From a virus: a stretch of DNA of 48,748 nt. Made by a program: the position numbers and the translations under genes. Below are positions 23,185 to 31,848 of this stretch, piece after piece (position 1 is the stretch's first letter; each line of letters starts with the position of its first letter). The DNA lies in IMG/VR virus record IMGVR_UViG_3300021479_000026, positions 1 to 48,748 of that record; one strand, given 5' to 3'. Under the pieces are notes generated by a model, which was not told the origin of the DNA, searched no databases, and saw nothing but the letters and a program-made list of their open reading frames with translations.

Positions 23185-24012
23185 TTATTCTTGTTCAGGT
23201 TGGTCTGTCCTCTCAGCCTCTTTAGCCTTTTTGTAGGCTCGCTGTACGTCCGGTGGGGCCTGTGCAAATGACCTCAATCCGTTGTCAATTGCCACAAACC
23301 AGTTGAACACATACCCACAGTAAGGGGTAGCATGGACTGTAGCCCCATCTCGAACCTTCTCTTTACAGCCGGGGCAGTCAATCATCTTCTCTTGAGGCTT
23401 ATCCCACGATACGGTCTGCCCAAGGAAGCGAGCCGCACGGCGATGCATCTCGTTAATCTCATCCATATCTCCTGGCCTGCCAGAAGTAGCATAACGATTA
23501 GCTTCCAAATATAACCTCTTGCACTCAGCGCCGTAGAGGGAGAGAGCATGGTCAATCTCTTCCTGTGCCGGAGGGTTATGGTCAGACACGAACCATCCCA
23601 GTCGGCGCTTGTCCATCCCCGCATTCATGCCGGGGCCAATCTTCAAGACGGCATCCACAATCTGCTTGCCACTGGTGAAGGTATGTTCGGTTACGTCAAC
23701 CTTGGCTTCCTCGAAGAAGTTGAACGGGAGCACCACGCAAGGCTCCCCATACTTCTTGTCTTCAGGGCAGGCATGCACCTCATACTGTTGAAAGCCAGGG
23801 CCAAGATTCACGATCTCCCCGTACTCCGACACCGAGTAGATGTATAGCTTGGGCTCTGTGGGGAAGTCACTCGGTACCATCTTACGAGTGAACCCATACA
23901 TCCTCTTTGAGTTAGTGGTTATTGTCTCCCTAGCTTGGTTGGCATCAAGGACACCAGCCCTAGCCGCTTCACCACGGGACAGGGTTGCAGCAATTTCATT
24001 CTTGCTTGGCAC
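23185..24012 (-). CDS. Conserved phage protein with zinc ribbon, 275 aa
   Basis: Starts at GTG 24012 behind AGAGGAGA. The N-terminal 150 residues are alpha/beta (KLYIYSVSEYGEIVNLG, HACPEDKKYGEPCVVLP). A zinc ribbon follows at about residues 215-240 (CPGCKEKVRDGATVHATPYCG), and the C-terminus is charged. It lies between capsid and connector genes and may be a minor virion or assembly protein. I do not recognise a named family. Confidence 0.7.
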   Translation of the reverse strand: MPSKNEIAATLSRGEAARAGVLDANQARETITTNSKRMYGFTRKMVPSDFPTEPKLYIYSVSEYGEIVNLGPGFQQYEVHACPEDKKYGEPCVVLPFNFFEEAKVDVTEHTFTSGKQIVDAVLKIGPGMNAGMDKRRLGWFVSDHNPPAQEEIDHALSLYGAECKRLYLEANRYATSGRPGDMDEINEMHRRAARFLGQTVSWDKPQEKMIDCPGCKEKVRDGATVHATPYCGYVFNWFVAIDNGLRSFAQAPPDVQRAYKKAKEAERTDQPEQE

Positions 24013-24034
24013 GGTATTTCTCCTCTTCTTAAAG

Positions 24035-24048
24035 TGTAATGGATTACA
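24035..24048. repeat. Palindrome site 15 (14-bp form)
   Basis: TGTAATGGATTACA between the stop of the 112-aa gene and the ribosome site of the zinc-ribbon gene. Confidence 0.95.
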
Positions 24049-24053
24049 TCTGA

Positions 24054-24392
24054 CTACTGAGCGGAAATGCTACCGTCTCGATTTATGGTCACATCCACAT
24101 TGTCCCCCGAATTGAGAATCTTATCCAATGTGGCAGCACTGGCATGATGAGAACCCTTGAGGTTTACAAGATTGTGCGTGGAGAATCCAAGGATACGTAA
24201 AATCTCAATGGATGCCCCCTCAGCAACACCCCACATCCCCCCAAGAAAAGCATCCTCATCGGCTCTGACTTGTCTCTGCTTACGGAGAGCAACAGCCATC
24301 TCCATAGCTGTCAGGACTTGGTTTCTAACCCACACTTCCCTATCTGCCCCAGCCACAGGTAATTCAACACAAGACTGCTGATTAGCTTCCAT
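24054..24392 (-). CDS. Hypothetical protein, 112 aa
   Basis: A helical soluble protein (NQVLTAMEMAVALRKQRQV) ending in a short strand-rich tail (DVTINRDGSISAQ). It starts immediately after the stop of the 270-aa gene and sits in the block between capsid and connector. Family unknown. Confidence 0.65.
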   Translation of the reverse strand: MEANQQSCVELPVAGADREVWVRNQVLTAMEMAVALRKQRQVRADEDAFLGGMWGVAEGASIEILRILGFSTHNLVNLKGSHHASAATLDKILNSGDNVDVTINRDGSISAQ

Positions 24393-24393
24393 G

Positions 24394-25206
24394 TTAGTTC
24401 TCCTCTATTTCTTTCTGTTTCTGATTAGGCATCACTTCCGTTGACTGACTGAAACCTTGCTTATTACGGGGAAGAACAAGGGTGCGGCCCATCTTAGCTT
24501 CAGGCACAGAGCACCGAGTACCGTCTTGCCAACTGGTAGGCTGAGTGGCAATCTTGGGCCGCATAGCCCCACGTACCCGCTCCCCTACGACCTTATTGCG
24601 AATGTTGCGCTTGATATGTTCACGCATAAAGAGAGAAGCCATCTCAGCGCTCTTGGACACGTCTTGGGACTTCAACAGTGCCCATATCTGTCGCTCAAGA
24701 ATATGGACATTCTCTTCGAGGGGGATGTACTCACCCATTCCTACTTGACAAGGCATACACCAATCAGTATCCTCGGGCTTCATGTGGGAGCATTCAGCCA
24801 AGTAGAACACATGCTCATAGTCACCCTCAGTAGGGTAGTCTCCCATGACGTGGAGCTTAGCTTCGCTGTCCCAAGTGTTACGGTACCACTCTTCAGGAGA
24901 CCCATATAGCTCGGGGCCACACCAACGCTCTAGGTGCCAACGGAAGGGGTGGTATCTCAGCAAAGTCCGCATCTCTGCTACTTCAGTCACTATAGCCAAC
25001 TCGATAGGGGCGAGATGTTCAAATTCATTACCTGTATCTTTGTAGGTGACAACATTCTTGAACATTCCACCCACAAGATAGGTACGATTCCCGCCCCATA
25101 TCACACGGAAGTTGGGCTTACCAAATGGATTAAGTCCACCACGGTTAGTGATGATGTGCTCTACCCAAGCGGGGACTTCTCGTTTTTCTATGATTGTATC
25201 AGGCAT
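24394..25206 (-). CDS. Conserved virion-block protein, 270 aa
   Basis: A soluble alpha/beta protein with a Trp/Tyr-rich middle (GPELYGSPEEWYRNTWDS) and a CMPC pair near residue 150; the C-terminus is basic and disordered. The ATG lies 4 bases after palindrome site 16, with no ribosome site between. It lies just after the capsid module, so a virion-associated role is likely; no family is named. Confidence 0.68.
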   Translation of the reverse strand: MPDTIIEKREVPAWVEHIITNRGGLNPFGKPNFRVIWGGNRTYLVGGMFKNVVTYKDTGNEFEHLAPIELAIVTEVAEMRTLLRYHPFRWHLERWCGPELYGSPEEWYRNTWDSEAKLHVMGDYPTEGDYEHVFYLAECSHMKPEDTDWCMPCQVGMGEYIPLEENVHILERQIWALLKSQDVSKSAEMASLFMREHIKRNIRNKVVGERVRGAMRPKIATQPTSWQDGTRCSVPEAKMGRTLVLPRNKQGFSQSTEVMPNQKQKEIEEN

Positions 25207-25210
25207 AAAG

Positions 25211-25223
25211 TGTAATGATTACA
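25211..25223. repeat. Palindrome site 16, adjacent to a start codon
   Basis: TGTAATGATTACA four bases upstream of the ATG of the 270-aa gene, which lacks a ribosome site. Confidence 0.95.
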
Positions 25224-25225
25224 TG

Positions 25226-25245
25226 AAGGGGGCCGCAGCCCCCTT
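25226..25245. terminator. G/C-rich hairpin after the 137-aa gene
   Basis: An 8-bp perfect stem (AAGGGGGC with GCCCCCTT) with a 4-base loop, 22 bases after the 137-aa gene's stop. No T-run follows, so it may be an RNA end-stabilising or weak-termination structure rather than a full terminator. Confidence 0.6.
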
Positions 25246-25267
25246 CTAGTATTAGTGAATCAAGCAC

Positions 25268-25681
25268 TTAGGCCGGTATGCCGAACAACTCGCCTTCCTT
25301 CTTGAGCAGGCCGGGGACCATAGTTACTGTGTCCACCAAGTCTGCGATTACTGCTCCGGTATCATCCTTAACTGGCGTGCCGTCTGCGTTCTTGATGCTT
25401 TCTGTTACCGTTACTGCCGCATTAGGCGCGGCGGTTGAAGCAAACGAGATCGTACCGCTAAACTGCGTTGCTGTGCCCTTCGGTATCAGAGTGCCATCCG
25501 CCAGTTTATAGTCCGCATCAGTCGGCAGAGGTGAGGCATCCGCCTTAACGATTACCGTAGTGTCACCGGGGGTCACAGTGACAACTTGACCGGGGAGTAG
25601 AACGACTCCTGGATTGTTGTTGTCATCAAGGCCCACGATGAAGACCTTATCCGTCTGTGTTGCTGACATTCTTAGTGGCAT
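25268..25681 (-). CDS. Ig-like/decoration protein candidate, 137 aa
   Basis: A beta-rich protein with alternating Thr/Val strands (VVTVTPGDTTVIVKAD, FSGTISFASTAAPNAAVTVTES) typical of immunoglobulin-like folds. It lies in the capsid module shortly after the major capsid gene and has a strong AAAAGGAGAAA ribosome site, as expected for a capsid decoration or cement protein. Assignment by fold style and position. Confidence 0.65.
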   Translation of the reverse strand: MPLRMSATQTDKVFIVGLDDNNNPGVVLLPGQVVTVTPGDTTVIVKADASPLPTDADYKLADGTLIPKGTATQFSGTISFASTAAPNAAVTVTESIKNADGTPVKDDTGAVIADLVDTVTMVPGLLKKEGELFGIPA

Positions 25682-25695
25682 GTGTTTCTCCTTTT

Positions 25696-25866
25696 TTATT
25701 GAACTAAGCTCTCTGGGGATGCCCCAAAAATAATCACTTGACTCTTTAACTGAGGCACTGGTAAAGGCTGAGGTAGAGAATTAACAAGTGCCCGTAGCAA
25801 ATCCAAGGCTTCCTCCCCCTGCTCTACTAGCCGCTCCAACAATTCCCGTTCTGCACGTTCACTCAT
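25696..25866 (-). CDS. Small acidic protein, 56 aa
   Basis: From ATG 25866 (AAGGG upstream) the product is a charged helix (SERAERELLERLVEQGEEALDLLRALV, with short pieces of heptad pattern) followed by a Pro/Gln-rich tail. The frame extends to 25929 but would run through the hairpin. It lies between capsid and decoration genes; function unknown. Confidence 0.55.
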   Translation of the reverse strand: MSERAERELLERLVEQGEEALDLLRALVNSLPQPLPVPQLKSQVIIFGASPESLVQ

Positions 25867-25884
25867 ACAATCCCTTAGACTCAC

Positions 25885-25920
25885 ACTGGCCTCTATAGTC
25901 TCTATACCATAGAGGCCAGT
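25885..25920. terminator. 12-bp stem hairpin after the capsid gene
   Basis: A perfect 12-bp inverted repeat (25885-25896 with 25909-25920) with a 12-base loop, 22 bases past the major capsid stop. There is no T-run after it, so it fits an mRNA 3' end-protecting structure or partial terminator. Confidence 0.7.
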
Positions 25921-25941
25921 ATAAGTCAAGTAAGCTACAAC

Positions 25942-27216
25942 TTAGTGTCCGAAGTACCCAGTAGGAATCCCGTTGCCAGTGCTATAAACACCAGCCCTCA
26001 AGTTTTCTGAGGCGAGATTCCAGCCCCACCATAGATACGTGATGAAGGAAGCTGCAAGCCCTCCATCGTTACCATAAATGGGGAAGAGGGTTTGCCCATT
26101 GACTTCATAGAAGTCCAAAGGCTGAATCTCAGCCCTGAACCAATGCTCCAACGGCAAGCCGTCTATGCGCCCAGGTTGAGCGTGAATGTTGGGGAAGATA
26201 GGACGACCACCAAAGGTCTTGGGTGGCGTTTTCTTCAGCATGTCCTCAGACGCATCACCCTTAATCTGATTCTGGATGATGTTGGACACGATGAGGCCGA
26301 TATTCTCAATAGCGGCCTCTTGGTCAACATTCATGTGCCACACGAACTTGGACGCATCAGGGGAATCAATACCCATTGCGGTGCGGACCAAGTTGATGAG
26401 AGCACGCCCGCGCTGTGGCGTGATGAAGGAGTTATTTCCAGCAATGAATGGGGTGCTAAGGCGACCGGGGTATGCAGCACGCTGGATACCCAAGTAGTTG
26501 CCCACGCTGGAATTGATTTGGAGAGTGTTGATCCCATTAAGGGACGACGAGGCTACGGATGGGCCAACACATCCATTGACGGATAGGAAGTTCCCGGCAG
26601 CCATCCCCACAGGAAGTGGAGTGCTGGGGTCAGCCGTCAAGGTGTTGGCGATAGCGTCGGCGGTTAGTACTTGGAAGACGCCGAGCAATACGCCCGCAGC
26701 CGTAAAGACTTGGATAATCTGGTTATCAAAGAACTGATTGGCATTATTGACGGTTACGACCTGCCCAGCCACGGAAACTACCGTGTCAAGGGTGCCGGAA
26801 CTGTCACCAAAGGCCAACAGAGCCTCGATACCAGCGTTAAACTGCTCCATCATGCGGGTCATCTGACGGGTGACATAGTTCTCAACCGCTTTCTCCTTAT
26901 CATCAGTCGCAATCTCAGCCAGTGCCGTGTATTCCACAGCAAAGTTGAAATAGAACTGATTGAGGAGCATGACCTCCGTTTTGAGAGCAGAGCCACGCCC
27001 CAGGTTCCCGCCGTCCGGGTTGAACTGGTTGATAGCTCCACCTGCGGTAATCTCAACCGGGGCGCGGTAAGCGCGGGATGAGACCGTCTGTAGCCCTTTG
27101 GCCTTCTTCTTCACCATGCCCAATAGGGTCTTATCCAACTGGTAGAGAAGAGGCACTTCGGGGCGGACTGCCTCAATCTGCAAGGCAATCGCATTGTTGT
27201 TTACTCCAGGTGCCAC
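25942..27216 (-). CDS. Major capsid protein
   Basis: A 424-aa soluble protein placed directly after the scaffold gene, with the composition and layout of an HK97-fold or P22-like coat: a helical N-terminus (LYQLDKTLLGMVKKKAKG), an extended E-loop-like region (APVEITAGGAINQFNPDGG), a long spine helix (EKAVENYVTRQMTRMMEQFNAGIEALLAF), an inserted beta domain at about 150-210 and a C-terminal Trp-rich strand. It starts at GTG 27216, and its ribosome site is partly inside the hairpin at 27226-27244. Structured RNA on both sides points to high, regulated expression. Confidence 0.85.
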   Translation of the reverse strand: MAPGVNNNAIALQIEAVRPEVPLLYQLDKTLLGMVKKKAKGLQTVSSRAYRAPVEITAGGAINQFNPDGGNLGRGSALKTEVMLLNQFYFNFAVEYTALAEIATDDKEKAVENYVTRQMTRMMEQFNAGIEALLAFGDSSGTLDTVVSVAGQVVTVNNANQFFDNQIIQVFTAAGVLLGVFQVLTADAIANTLTADPSTPLPVGMAAGNFLSVNGCVGPSVASSSLNGINTLQINSSVGNYLGIQRAAYPGRLSTPFIAGNNSFITPQRGRALINLVRTAMGIDSPDASKFVWHMNVDQEAAIENIGLIVSNIIQNQIKGDASEDMLKKTPPKTFGGRPIFPNIHAQPGRIDGLPLEHWFRAEIQPLDFYEVNGQTLFPIYGNDGGLAASFITYLWWGWNLASENLRAGVYSTGNGIPTGYFGH

Positions 27217-27225
27217 GTTTAGTCC

Positions 27226-27244
27226 TTTCCGGCCAAGCCGGAAA
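27226..27244. promoter_or_regulatory. Hairpin overlapping the capsid ribosome site
   Basis: A perfect 8-bp stem TTTCCGGC / GCCGGAAA with a 3-base loop lies immediately next to palindrome site 17. The 3' arm on the minus strand contains GGAAA, part of the GGAAAGGA ribosome site of the capsid gene, so folding would limit or time capsid translation; it may equally stabilise a processed 5' end. Confidence 0.65.
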
Positions 27245-27258
27245 TGTAATCCATTACA
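27245..27258. repeat. Palindrome site 17 (14-bp form), supplies scaffold stop
   Basis: TGTAATCCATTACA; on the coding strand GTG TAA within it ends the scaffold gene, so that protein ends in KLKV. Confidence 0.95.
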
Positions 27259-28570
27259 CTTTCAGCTTGGACCAGTCTACCTTTTTACCGTCCTTGAGGA
27301 TGGCCCTCTTCGAGAGGATCATGTCATTGGACGTTCTGCCACGGTCTATATCCATCGGATCAGGCCGCGCATTAACAGCAGTCCATCCGGCTTCTACCTT
27401 TGGAGCACCGGGGGCTTGCTGTTGGCGTTGCTGATTCCCGTTACCAGGAGTGCCTGAAGCCATGCCATAGCGCCTTGCTATGCGCTTGACAGCATCAGGC
27501 AATTCGCGTGCGAAGCGTGCTTTAGTGAGTTGTAGGGCAGAGTGCCTATCCCGATGGGTAAGATGACCGTCCCGTTCCTCCATGAAAGCCTTATCAGCTT
27601 CCATCTTTTGGTTAACCAACTTGACCGCATCCTTCAGTAAGTCCATGCGGTCCTCTGGGTCCAGTTTACGACCCCGGAAGAAGCTGTCAAACACCTTACC
27701 AGCCTCATCCAAGACGGAGTTAACAGCTTCAGTACGGTACTCTTTCAAAAAGGATTGCTGTTCTGACTTAGACTCATCATCACGCGCTTTAGCACGTTCA
27801 GCCAAAAGAGACTTAACCCGTGGGTCCTCAGCCTTCTTTGCTATATCCCCAATGCTGTTGTACCAAGAGACAAAGTTGGATGGATTACCCTGTTGATCCC
27901 GGCCTTTGACCAAGATGTTAAGGGCAGTCTCCTTGTCCCCCTTCTCAACGGCATCGATAAGGTTACGCAAAGCAGGCCCAAACCCTACAGCTTGAAGCTC
28001 CTGATCCTGCATCCGTGCAAGAGTGGTGCGATACCCCTCGAAATCGTGGGTCTTGAAGGCATCAAGCATAGGTTGGACATGTAGAGCAGCGGCAATCTTA
28101 TCCTCTTCCCACAAGTCCTTGACGAATGCTGGGTCGCCTTTAAGGAACTGATTGGCAGCATCAGAGTAAAACTTGCTCTGCTCTCGTAGCTTGCCAACCC
28201 CCTCCTTCCCACCAAGGGACAACACCAAGTCATGCTCTTCACGGGCTGCTTGGGCAGTTGGATGTATGGTGCGGCGGCCTTGAAGCTCAAACAGGTCGGC
28301 CTTAGCCTTCTTATAGGCTTCAGGGTTACTAGTCTGTAGCTCCTTCATCCACTTTGGGATGAGTCGGCCATCTTCCCGTACAACACTCTCTGCTGGCTTA
28401 TCCCCTTGAGGCTGCTCGCCATCAACAGTCTCTTGGGGAGGTAATGCATCGTCCTGAACTTCAGTAGATGGGGTATCTACTGATTCCAGCTCAACATTGG
28501 GGTCTACAACTTCTGCCGCCCCCCCACTTGGGGCTGCCCCAGCTATTGAGGTTACTCCTGTGACTGACAT
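27254..28570 (-). CDS. Scaffolding protein candidate, 438 aa
   Basis: A highly charged, mostly helical protein placed between portal and capsid genes, the usual scaffold position. The N-terminal 60 residues are acidic and disordered; residues 85-330 are Lys/Glu/Asp/Ala-rich helix; the C-terminus has a Gln/Pro linker and a basic tail, as in scaffold proteins that contact the coat protein. AGGAGG precedes the ATG. The TAA stop comes from palindrome site 17. Confidence 0.78.
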   Translation of the reverse strand: MSVTGVTSIAGAAPSGGAAEVVDPNVELESVDTPSTEVQDDALPPQETVDGEQPQGDKPAESVVREDGRLIPKWMKELQTSNPEAYKKAKADLFELQGRRTIHPTAQAAREEHDLVLSLGGKEGVGKLREQSKFYSDAANQFLKGDPAFVKDLWEEDKIAAALHVQPMLDAFKTHDFEGYRTTLARMQDQELQAVGFGPALRNLIDAVEKGDKETALNILVKGRDQQGNPSNFVSWYNSIGDIAKKAEDPRVKSLLAERAKARDDESKSEQQSFLKEYRTEAVNSVLDEAGKVFDSFFRGRKLDPEDRMDLLKDAVKLVNQKMEADKAFMEERDGHLTHRDRHSALQLTKARFARELPDAVKRIARRYGMASGTPGNGNQQRQQQAPGAPKVEAGWTAVNARPDPMDIDRGRTSNDMILSKRAILKDGKKVDWSKLKV

Positions 28571-28647
28571 TTACTACCTCCTGTGAGCCCCGGTTTCTCT
28601 ACTAGTGTAGACTGGGTTCCGTTCCCAGATGGCTCATAAGCTCAATG

Positions 28648-28660
28648 TGTAATCATTACA
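28648..28660. repeat. Palindrome site 18, supplies portal stop
   Basis: TGTAATCATTACA; on the coding strand it gives GTG TAA, the last codon and stop of the portal gene. Confidence 0.95.
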
Positions 28661-30968
28661 CTTGACCGGGGGGCTTGGGAGGCCCTCCCGGTGGTGCTAC
28701 TGGGGGAGCACCTGTCGGTACATGCCCATGTGCTCCCGCAGCGGGTGCCCCATGATGTGGGGCGGTCGCGGGTGCCGTCAGAGGTGGACCCGGAGGTTGT
28801 GCGGCTGCTGCCTGTGCTGCCATAGCCTTCTGTATCTCGGCTTTGTGCAACAGCCCATGAAGTCTGATATTCTCAAATCCTGGCTTCTGTGCTGCCTTAG
28901 CATCCTGCCCTTTTTTGCTATTAACCCAAATGGTGACAGTCATAAACTCTGCAACATGATTGTCATAGTCAGCATCAATGGATAGGGTGCTCTGCGGGGG
29001 AATCTGGATAGTCTCAATAGTCTGGGGCTGTAGCGGATTGGGGACCTGAGCCGCCTTTGGAGGGGTAGGAGGCTCCTGTAACATTATCCCAATTTCCATC
29101 ATCTGTTTATCCCAACTGGCTGCATCTGGGATGGTCAACTCCTGAAGGCCAATGAGCCTCTTAGCCAAGTTCTGATTCTCAGGGTTGGCTAGGATAGCCT
29201 TCATAGTCGGGTCAGTGTTACCTTCCTGAAGGAGTTGCATGTAGGTAGCACGCTTCGACACCCAGCTCTCAGGATAGTTCTCATCCATGTCGGCATAACA
29301 GTGGACATTGCCATCCAAGTCACCAACCCGGACAGCGATAGTCTGTACCACGCCATTAGAGTCTGGGATACCAGCCCGGTAGTCTTCCTTCTGGTTACGG
29401 GCAGCACACCTAATGGCTTGCTCCATCATACGAGCGTAGAGACGCTTGAGTACTCGGAATGGGAGTCCAATGCGGCCCATAGCCGCTGATTGCTGAATGG
29501 AGAGAGCCTTGCCGCTCTTATCCCCACTACCCCCGTCTGACCCGAATAGAATGGCAGAGATACCAGTTAGAAACTCTGGTATGTCTGTCATTAATTCCTT
29601 GAGATACTGAAGCATATCCGGGCTAACCTGTGCGGCAGGCTCAAAGAAAACATGGCCTGACACTTGGTCCCCGGCAGGTAACTCACCCTGATTGATACCA
29701 TACCGAGACCCCGGCATAGACCGTTGCCGCTTCATCCCATCAAGGTCAAACAGCTTGTCATCCCAATGGGAAGCAGGCTGAGTTTTCTCATACACGTCTT
29801 GGGTGACATTAATGATATCATTGGTCCGTTCCTGTACGGAAATTAGACAGGTGCCCTTACCATTGCGGAAGGACCCATCCCCCTCCATGATATTCTCGAC
29901 GGACCATTCATCGTCCATAGTGGCATCACGGGAGCCTGTGTAGACCCCATTATCCACCTCAAGGTAGACTCCCTTGGAATAGAGTTTAGCGAGTTGGTCC
30001 CGGTACTGCTCCTCTACCTCATCCTCAAGGAACACAGTGGGGCGCATCCATGTCCTTTGGGTGGTGACTAGATGGGCATAAGCGTCCCCACCAGCCGAGC
30101 GCATGGAGATACCCTGTTTGACAGAGATGCGGGCTGTGCGCTCGTATACATCCTGCCCGTTACCATGACTCCCACCCTTAATCTTCTTATAGTAGTCACG
30201 GTCCTTGAAAGCCCGCTTCTTAACCTTGTCACGGACAGTGGCAACGTGGTACTCAGCTGAGTATTGGAGATAAGGATACTCACAGTCCTCTTCGTAGATG
30301 ACTGGAACCTTAACCTCCATTGCCCCCTCAATCGACTGCTTGACAAATGGTTTGCCAGTGCGCTTGCTAACCTCTAGACGAGTCCACCCATGTATGCGGC
30401 CCTCTGTCCAAGCGTAGTAGGCTGCTTTAGTCATCAGCTTGATAGGGTCATTCTCATGCTGAATTAACTTCCGCATGGGATCGGCAACCTTGGCAGATTC
30501 TATGTCAGCAGGCTCCTCAACATCCTCTGGGCCAAACCGGACATTAGGGGTAGATTGAGTAATGATGGCGATGAAGGATTCCCCAAACCCTTGGAAGGTA
30601 TTGGTGGTATACATCACCGCACTATCATACTTACCGGCATCACTGGAAGTCTTAGCCCCAGCAGGCCCAAGAACATCCCAGCATTCACCTTCCCAGTTCC
30701 ATGTGAGATGCTGATTCTCACGCCAGAAGGAACGGGCCTGCCAAGCCTTCATCACCTCAAGTCGGCGAGGGTAACGAAACTCATCACACTGCTTGGCAGC
30801 CAACTTAACAACAACATCCTTCAGCTCATCGGGGATGTTCTCATACCACTGGCCGTACTGCTCAGTGGGAGACAAATCCCCTTGCTGTTCCTGAGACTCA
30901 TCCTCAGTAGAGAGCATCTGTTCTGAGTCATCAGGAACTTCAGATGGCAGTATGGCAGCGGTAGCCAC
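28656..30968 (-). CDS. Portal protein, P22-like
   Basis: A 770-aa dodecameric DNA gateway candidate. The size, the acidic N-terminus, the wing region with FWRENQHLTWNWEGECWDV and AYYAWTEGRIHGWTRLEV, the SWSV/DIINVTQDVYEKTQP core, the GDKSGKALSIQQSAAMGR loop near residue 495, and the long stem helices fit the P22-like portal family. The last 110 residues are a Pro/Ala/His-rich low-complexity tail (APHHGAPAAGAHGH), not part of the usual fold. It lies upstream of the scaffold and capsid genes. Confidence 0.87.
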   Translation of the reverse strand: MATAAILPSEVPDDSEQMLSTEDESQEQQGDLSPTEQYGQWYENIPDELKDVVVKLAAKQCDEFRYPRRLEVMKAWQARSFWRENQHLTWNWEGECWDVLGPAGAKTSSDAGKYDSAVMYTTNTFQGFGESFIAIITQSTPNVRFGPEDVEEPADIESAKVADPMRKLIQHENDPIKLMTKAAYYAWTEGRIHGWTRLEVSKRTGKPFVKQSIEGAMEVKVPVIYEEDCEYPYLQYSAEYHVATVRDKVKKRAFKDRDYYKKIKGGSHGNGQDVYERTARISVKQGISMRSAGGDAYAHLVTTQRTWMRPTVFLEDEVEEQYRDQLAKLYSKGVYLEVDNGVYTGSRDATMDDEWSVENIMEGDGSFRNGKGTCLISVQERTNDIINVTQDVYEKTQPASHWDDKLFDLDGMKRQRSMPGSRYGINQGELPAGDQVSGHVFFEPAAQVSPDMLQYLKELMTDIPEFLTGISAILFGSDGGSGDKSGKALSIQQSAAMGRIGLPFRVLKRLYARMMEQAIRCAARNQKEDYRAGIPDSNGVVQTIAVRVGDLDGNVHCYADMDENYPESWVSKRATYMQLLQEGNTDPTMKAILANPENQNLAKRLIGLQELTIPDAASWDKQMMEIGIMLQEPPTPPKAAQVPNPLQPQTIETIQIPPQSTLSIDADYDNHVAEFMTVTIWVNSKKGQDAKAAQKPGFENIRLHGLLHKAEIQKAMAAQAAAAQPPGPPLTAPATAPHHGAPAAGAHGHVPTGAPPVAPPGGPPKPPGQV

Positions 30969-31156
30969 TACAACTCACCTCGCTGATACATCCGTTGAAT
31001 AGCAGGCCCCTTAACACGGGCATGGCGCATGACCTGATTGGATTTACACACAATCTGAGGAATCTTCACCTGAGTAGATGTAATCATTACACTTCGGAGA
31101 AGTAGCTCTTTCTTGATATCGACTAGGACACACAGAGCTTTCGGCGGGAGAGTCAT
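30968..31156 (-). CDS. Small basic protein, 62 aa
   Basis: Coupled by ATGA to the upstream gene and by a shared base to the portal start. Palindrome site 19 is translated in it as VMIT (23-26), more than a fifth of the way into a very short protein. It is basic with no membrane segment. Family unknown. Confidence 0.6.
   Translation of the reverse strand: MTLPPKALCVLVDIKKELLLRSVMITSTQVKIPQIVCKSNQVMRHARVKGPAIQRMYQRGEL
31079..31091. repeat. Palindrome site 19, intragenic
   Basis: TGTAATCATTACA inside the 62-aa gene, read as VMIT. Confidence 0.95.
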
Positions 31157-31494
31157 ACGCCTATATTCTGTACGGTTATCTCTGAGATTCCATATAGCTC
31201 AAACACTAATTTGGTTGGGTCAGCCTTGGGGTCCTTAACTATTGTGATACCATCCGAGACCCCTAAGGGAGGCTTAACACAGTTGATCTTCAGGATTTGC
31301 TTACCCATAGGCCCCAGAACATTACCCACTTGGATACTCTCAGGAACATCAGCCATGAGGTAGATGTCATCATACCTATCTGGATGCAACCTAAGGGTGA
31401 GAAACCTAGGCGGGGACACCTTGACCACAGTCCGAAAGATAGTGATAAACCCTTTCGGTGTCAACTGTGCCCCTGCCATGTCAATCGTTTGCAT
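31153..31494 (-). CDS. Hypothetical protein, 113 aa
   Basis: A beta-strand-rich soluble protein (FITIFRTVVKVSPPRFLTLRL, ISEITVQNIGV) starting right after the upstream stop (TAG-ATG). It lies in the tightly packed block between terminase and portal; it could be a small head or neck component. Not recognised. Confidence 0.65.
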   Translation of the reverse strand: MQTIDMAGAQLTPKGFITIFRTVVKVSPPRFLTLRLHPDRYDDIYLMADVPESIQVGNVLGPMGKQILKINCVKPPLGVSDGITIVKDPKADPTKLVFELYGISEITVQNIGV

Positions 31495-31815
31495 CTACTT
31501 CCCTACACTCACCGCAGGAATACCAGTGCCACCAGCCTTCGATTCCAGAGCACCTACCCGTGCCTCAAGTGCCAAGAACAGCTTGTATAGTTCGGTCACG
31601 GATTGGGGACCCATTGCAGGATGGACACCCACACCATGAAGTTTGGGGTCAAATGGGACCTGAGCATGCAGGCGAGCCTCTTCAGCAGTCTTAGCCTCAG
31701 CAGCCAATTCCTGTGGAGACTTAACTACCGGGGCTGAAGGTGCTGGATTCTGATTACCAATCTCCCCAGTCCCCTCAATGGGATCAGCGACAACTGTATT
31801 CTCTACTTCTTCCAT
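31495..31815 (-). CDS. Hypothetical helical protein, 106 aa
   Basis: An acidic N-terminus and Pro-rich stretch (QNPAPSAPVVKSPQEL) lead to a helical segment with heptad pattern near the C-terminus (VTELYKLFLALEARVGALES). AAAAGGAGAG precedes the ATG, with palindrome site 20 just upstream. Function unknown. Confidence 0.65.
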   Translation of the reverse strand: MEEVENTVVADPIEGTGEIGNQNPAPSAPVVKSPQELAAEAKTAEEARLHAQVPFDPKLHGVGVHPAMGPQSVTELYKLFLALEARVGALESKAGGTGIPAVSVGK

Positions 31816-31834
31816 TTCTCTCTCCTTTTCAAAG

Positions 31835-31847
31835 TGTAATCATTACA
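31835..31847. repeat. Palindrome site 20
   Basis: TGTAATCATTACA between the stop of the Cys-rich 198-aa gene and the ribosome site of the 106-aa gene. Confidence 0.95.
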
Positions 31848-31848
31848 T

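Noticed and set aside
24745-24773. TTGACA-17-TATCCT promoter-like pair on the plus strand
   Set aside because: It lies inside the 270-aa gene on the antisense strand, with a weak -10 box and no downstream gene; its codons explain the sequence.
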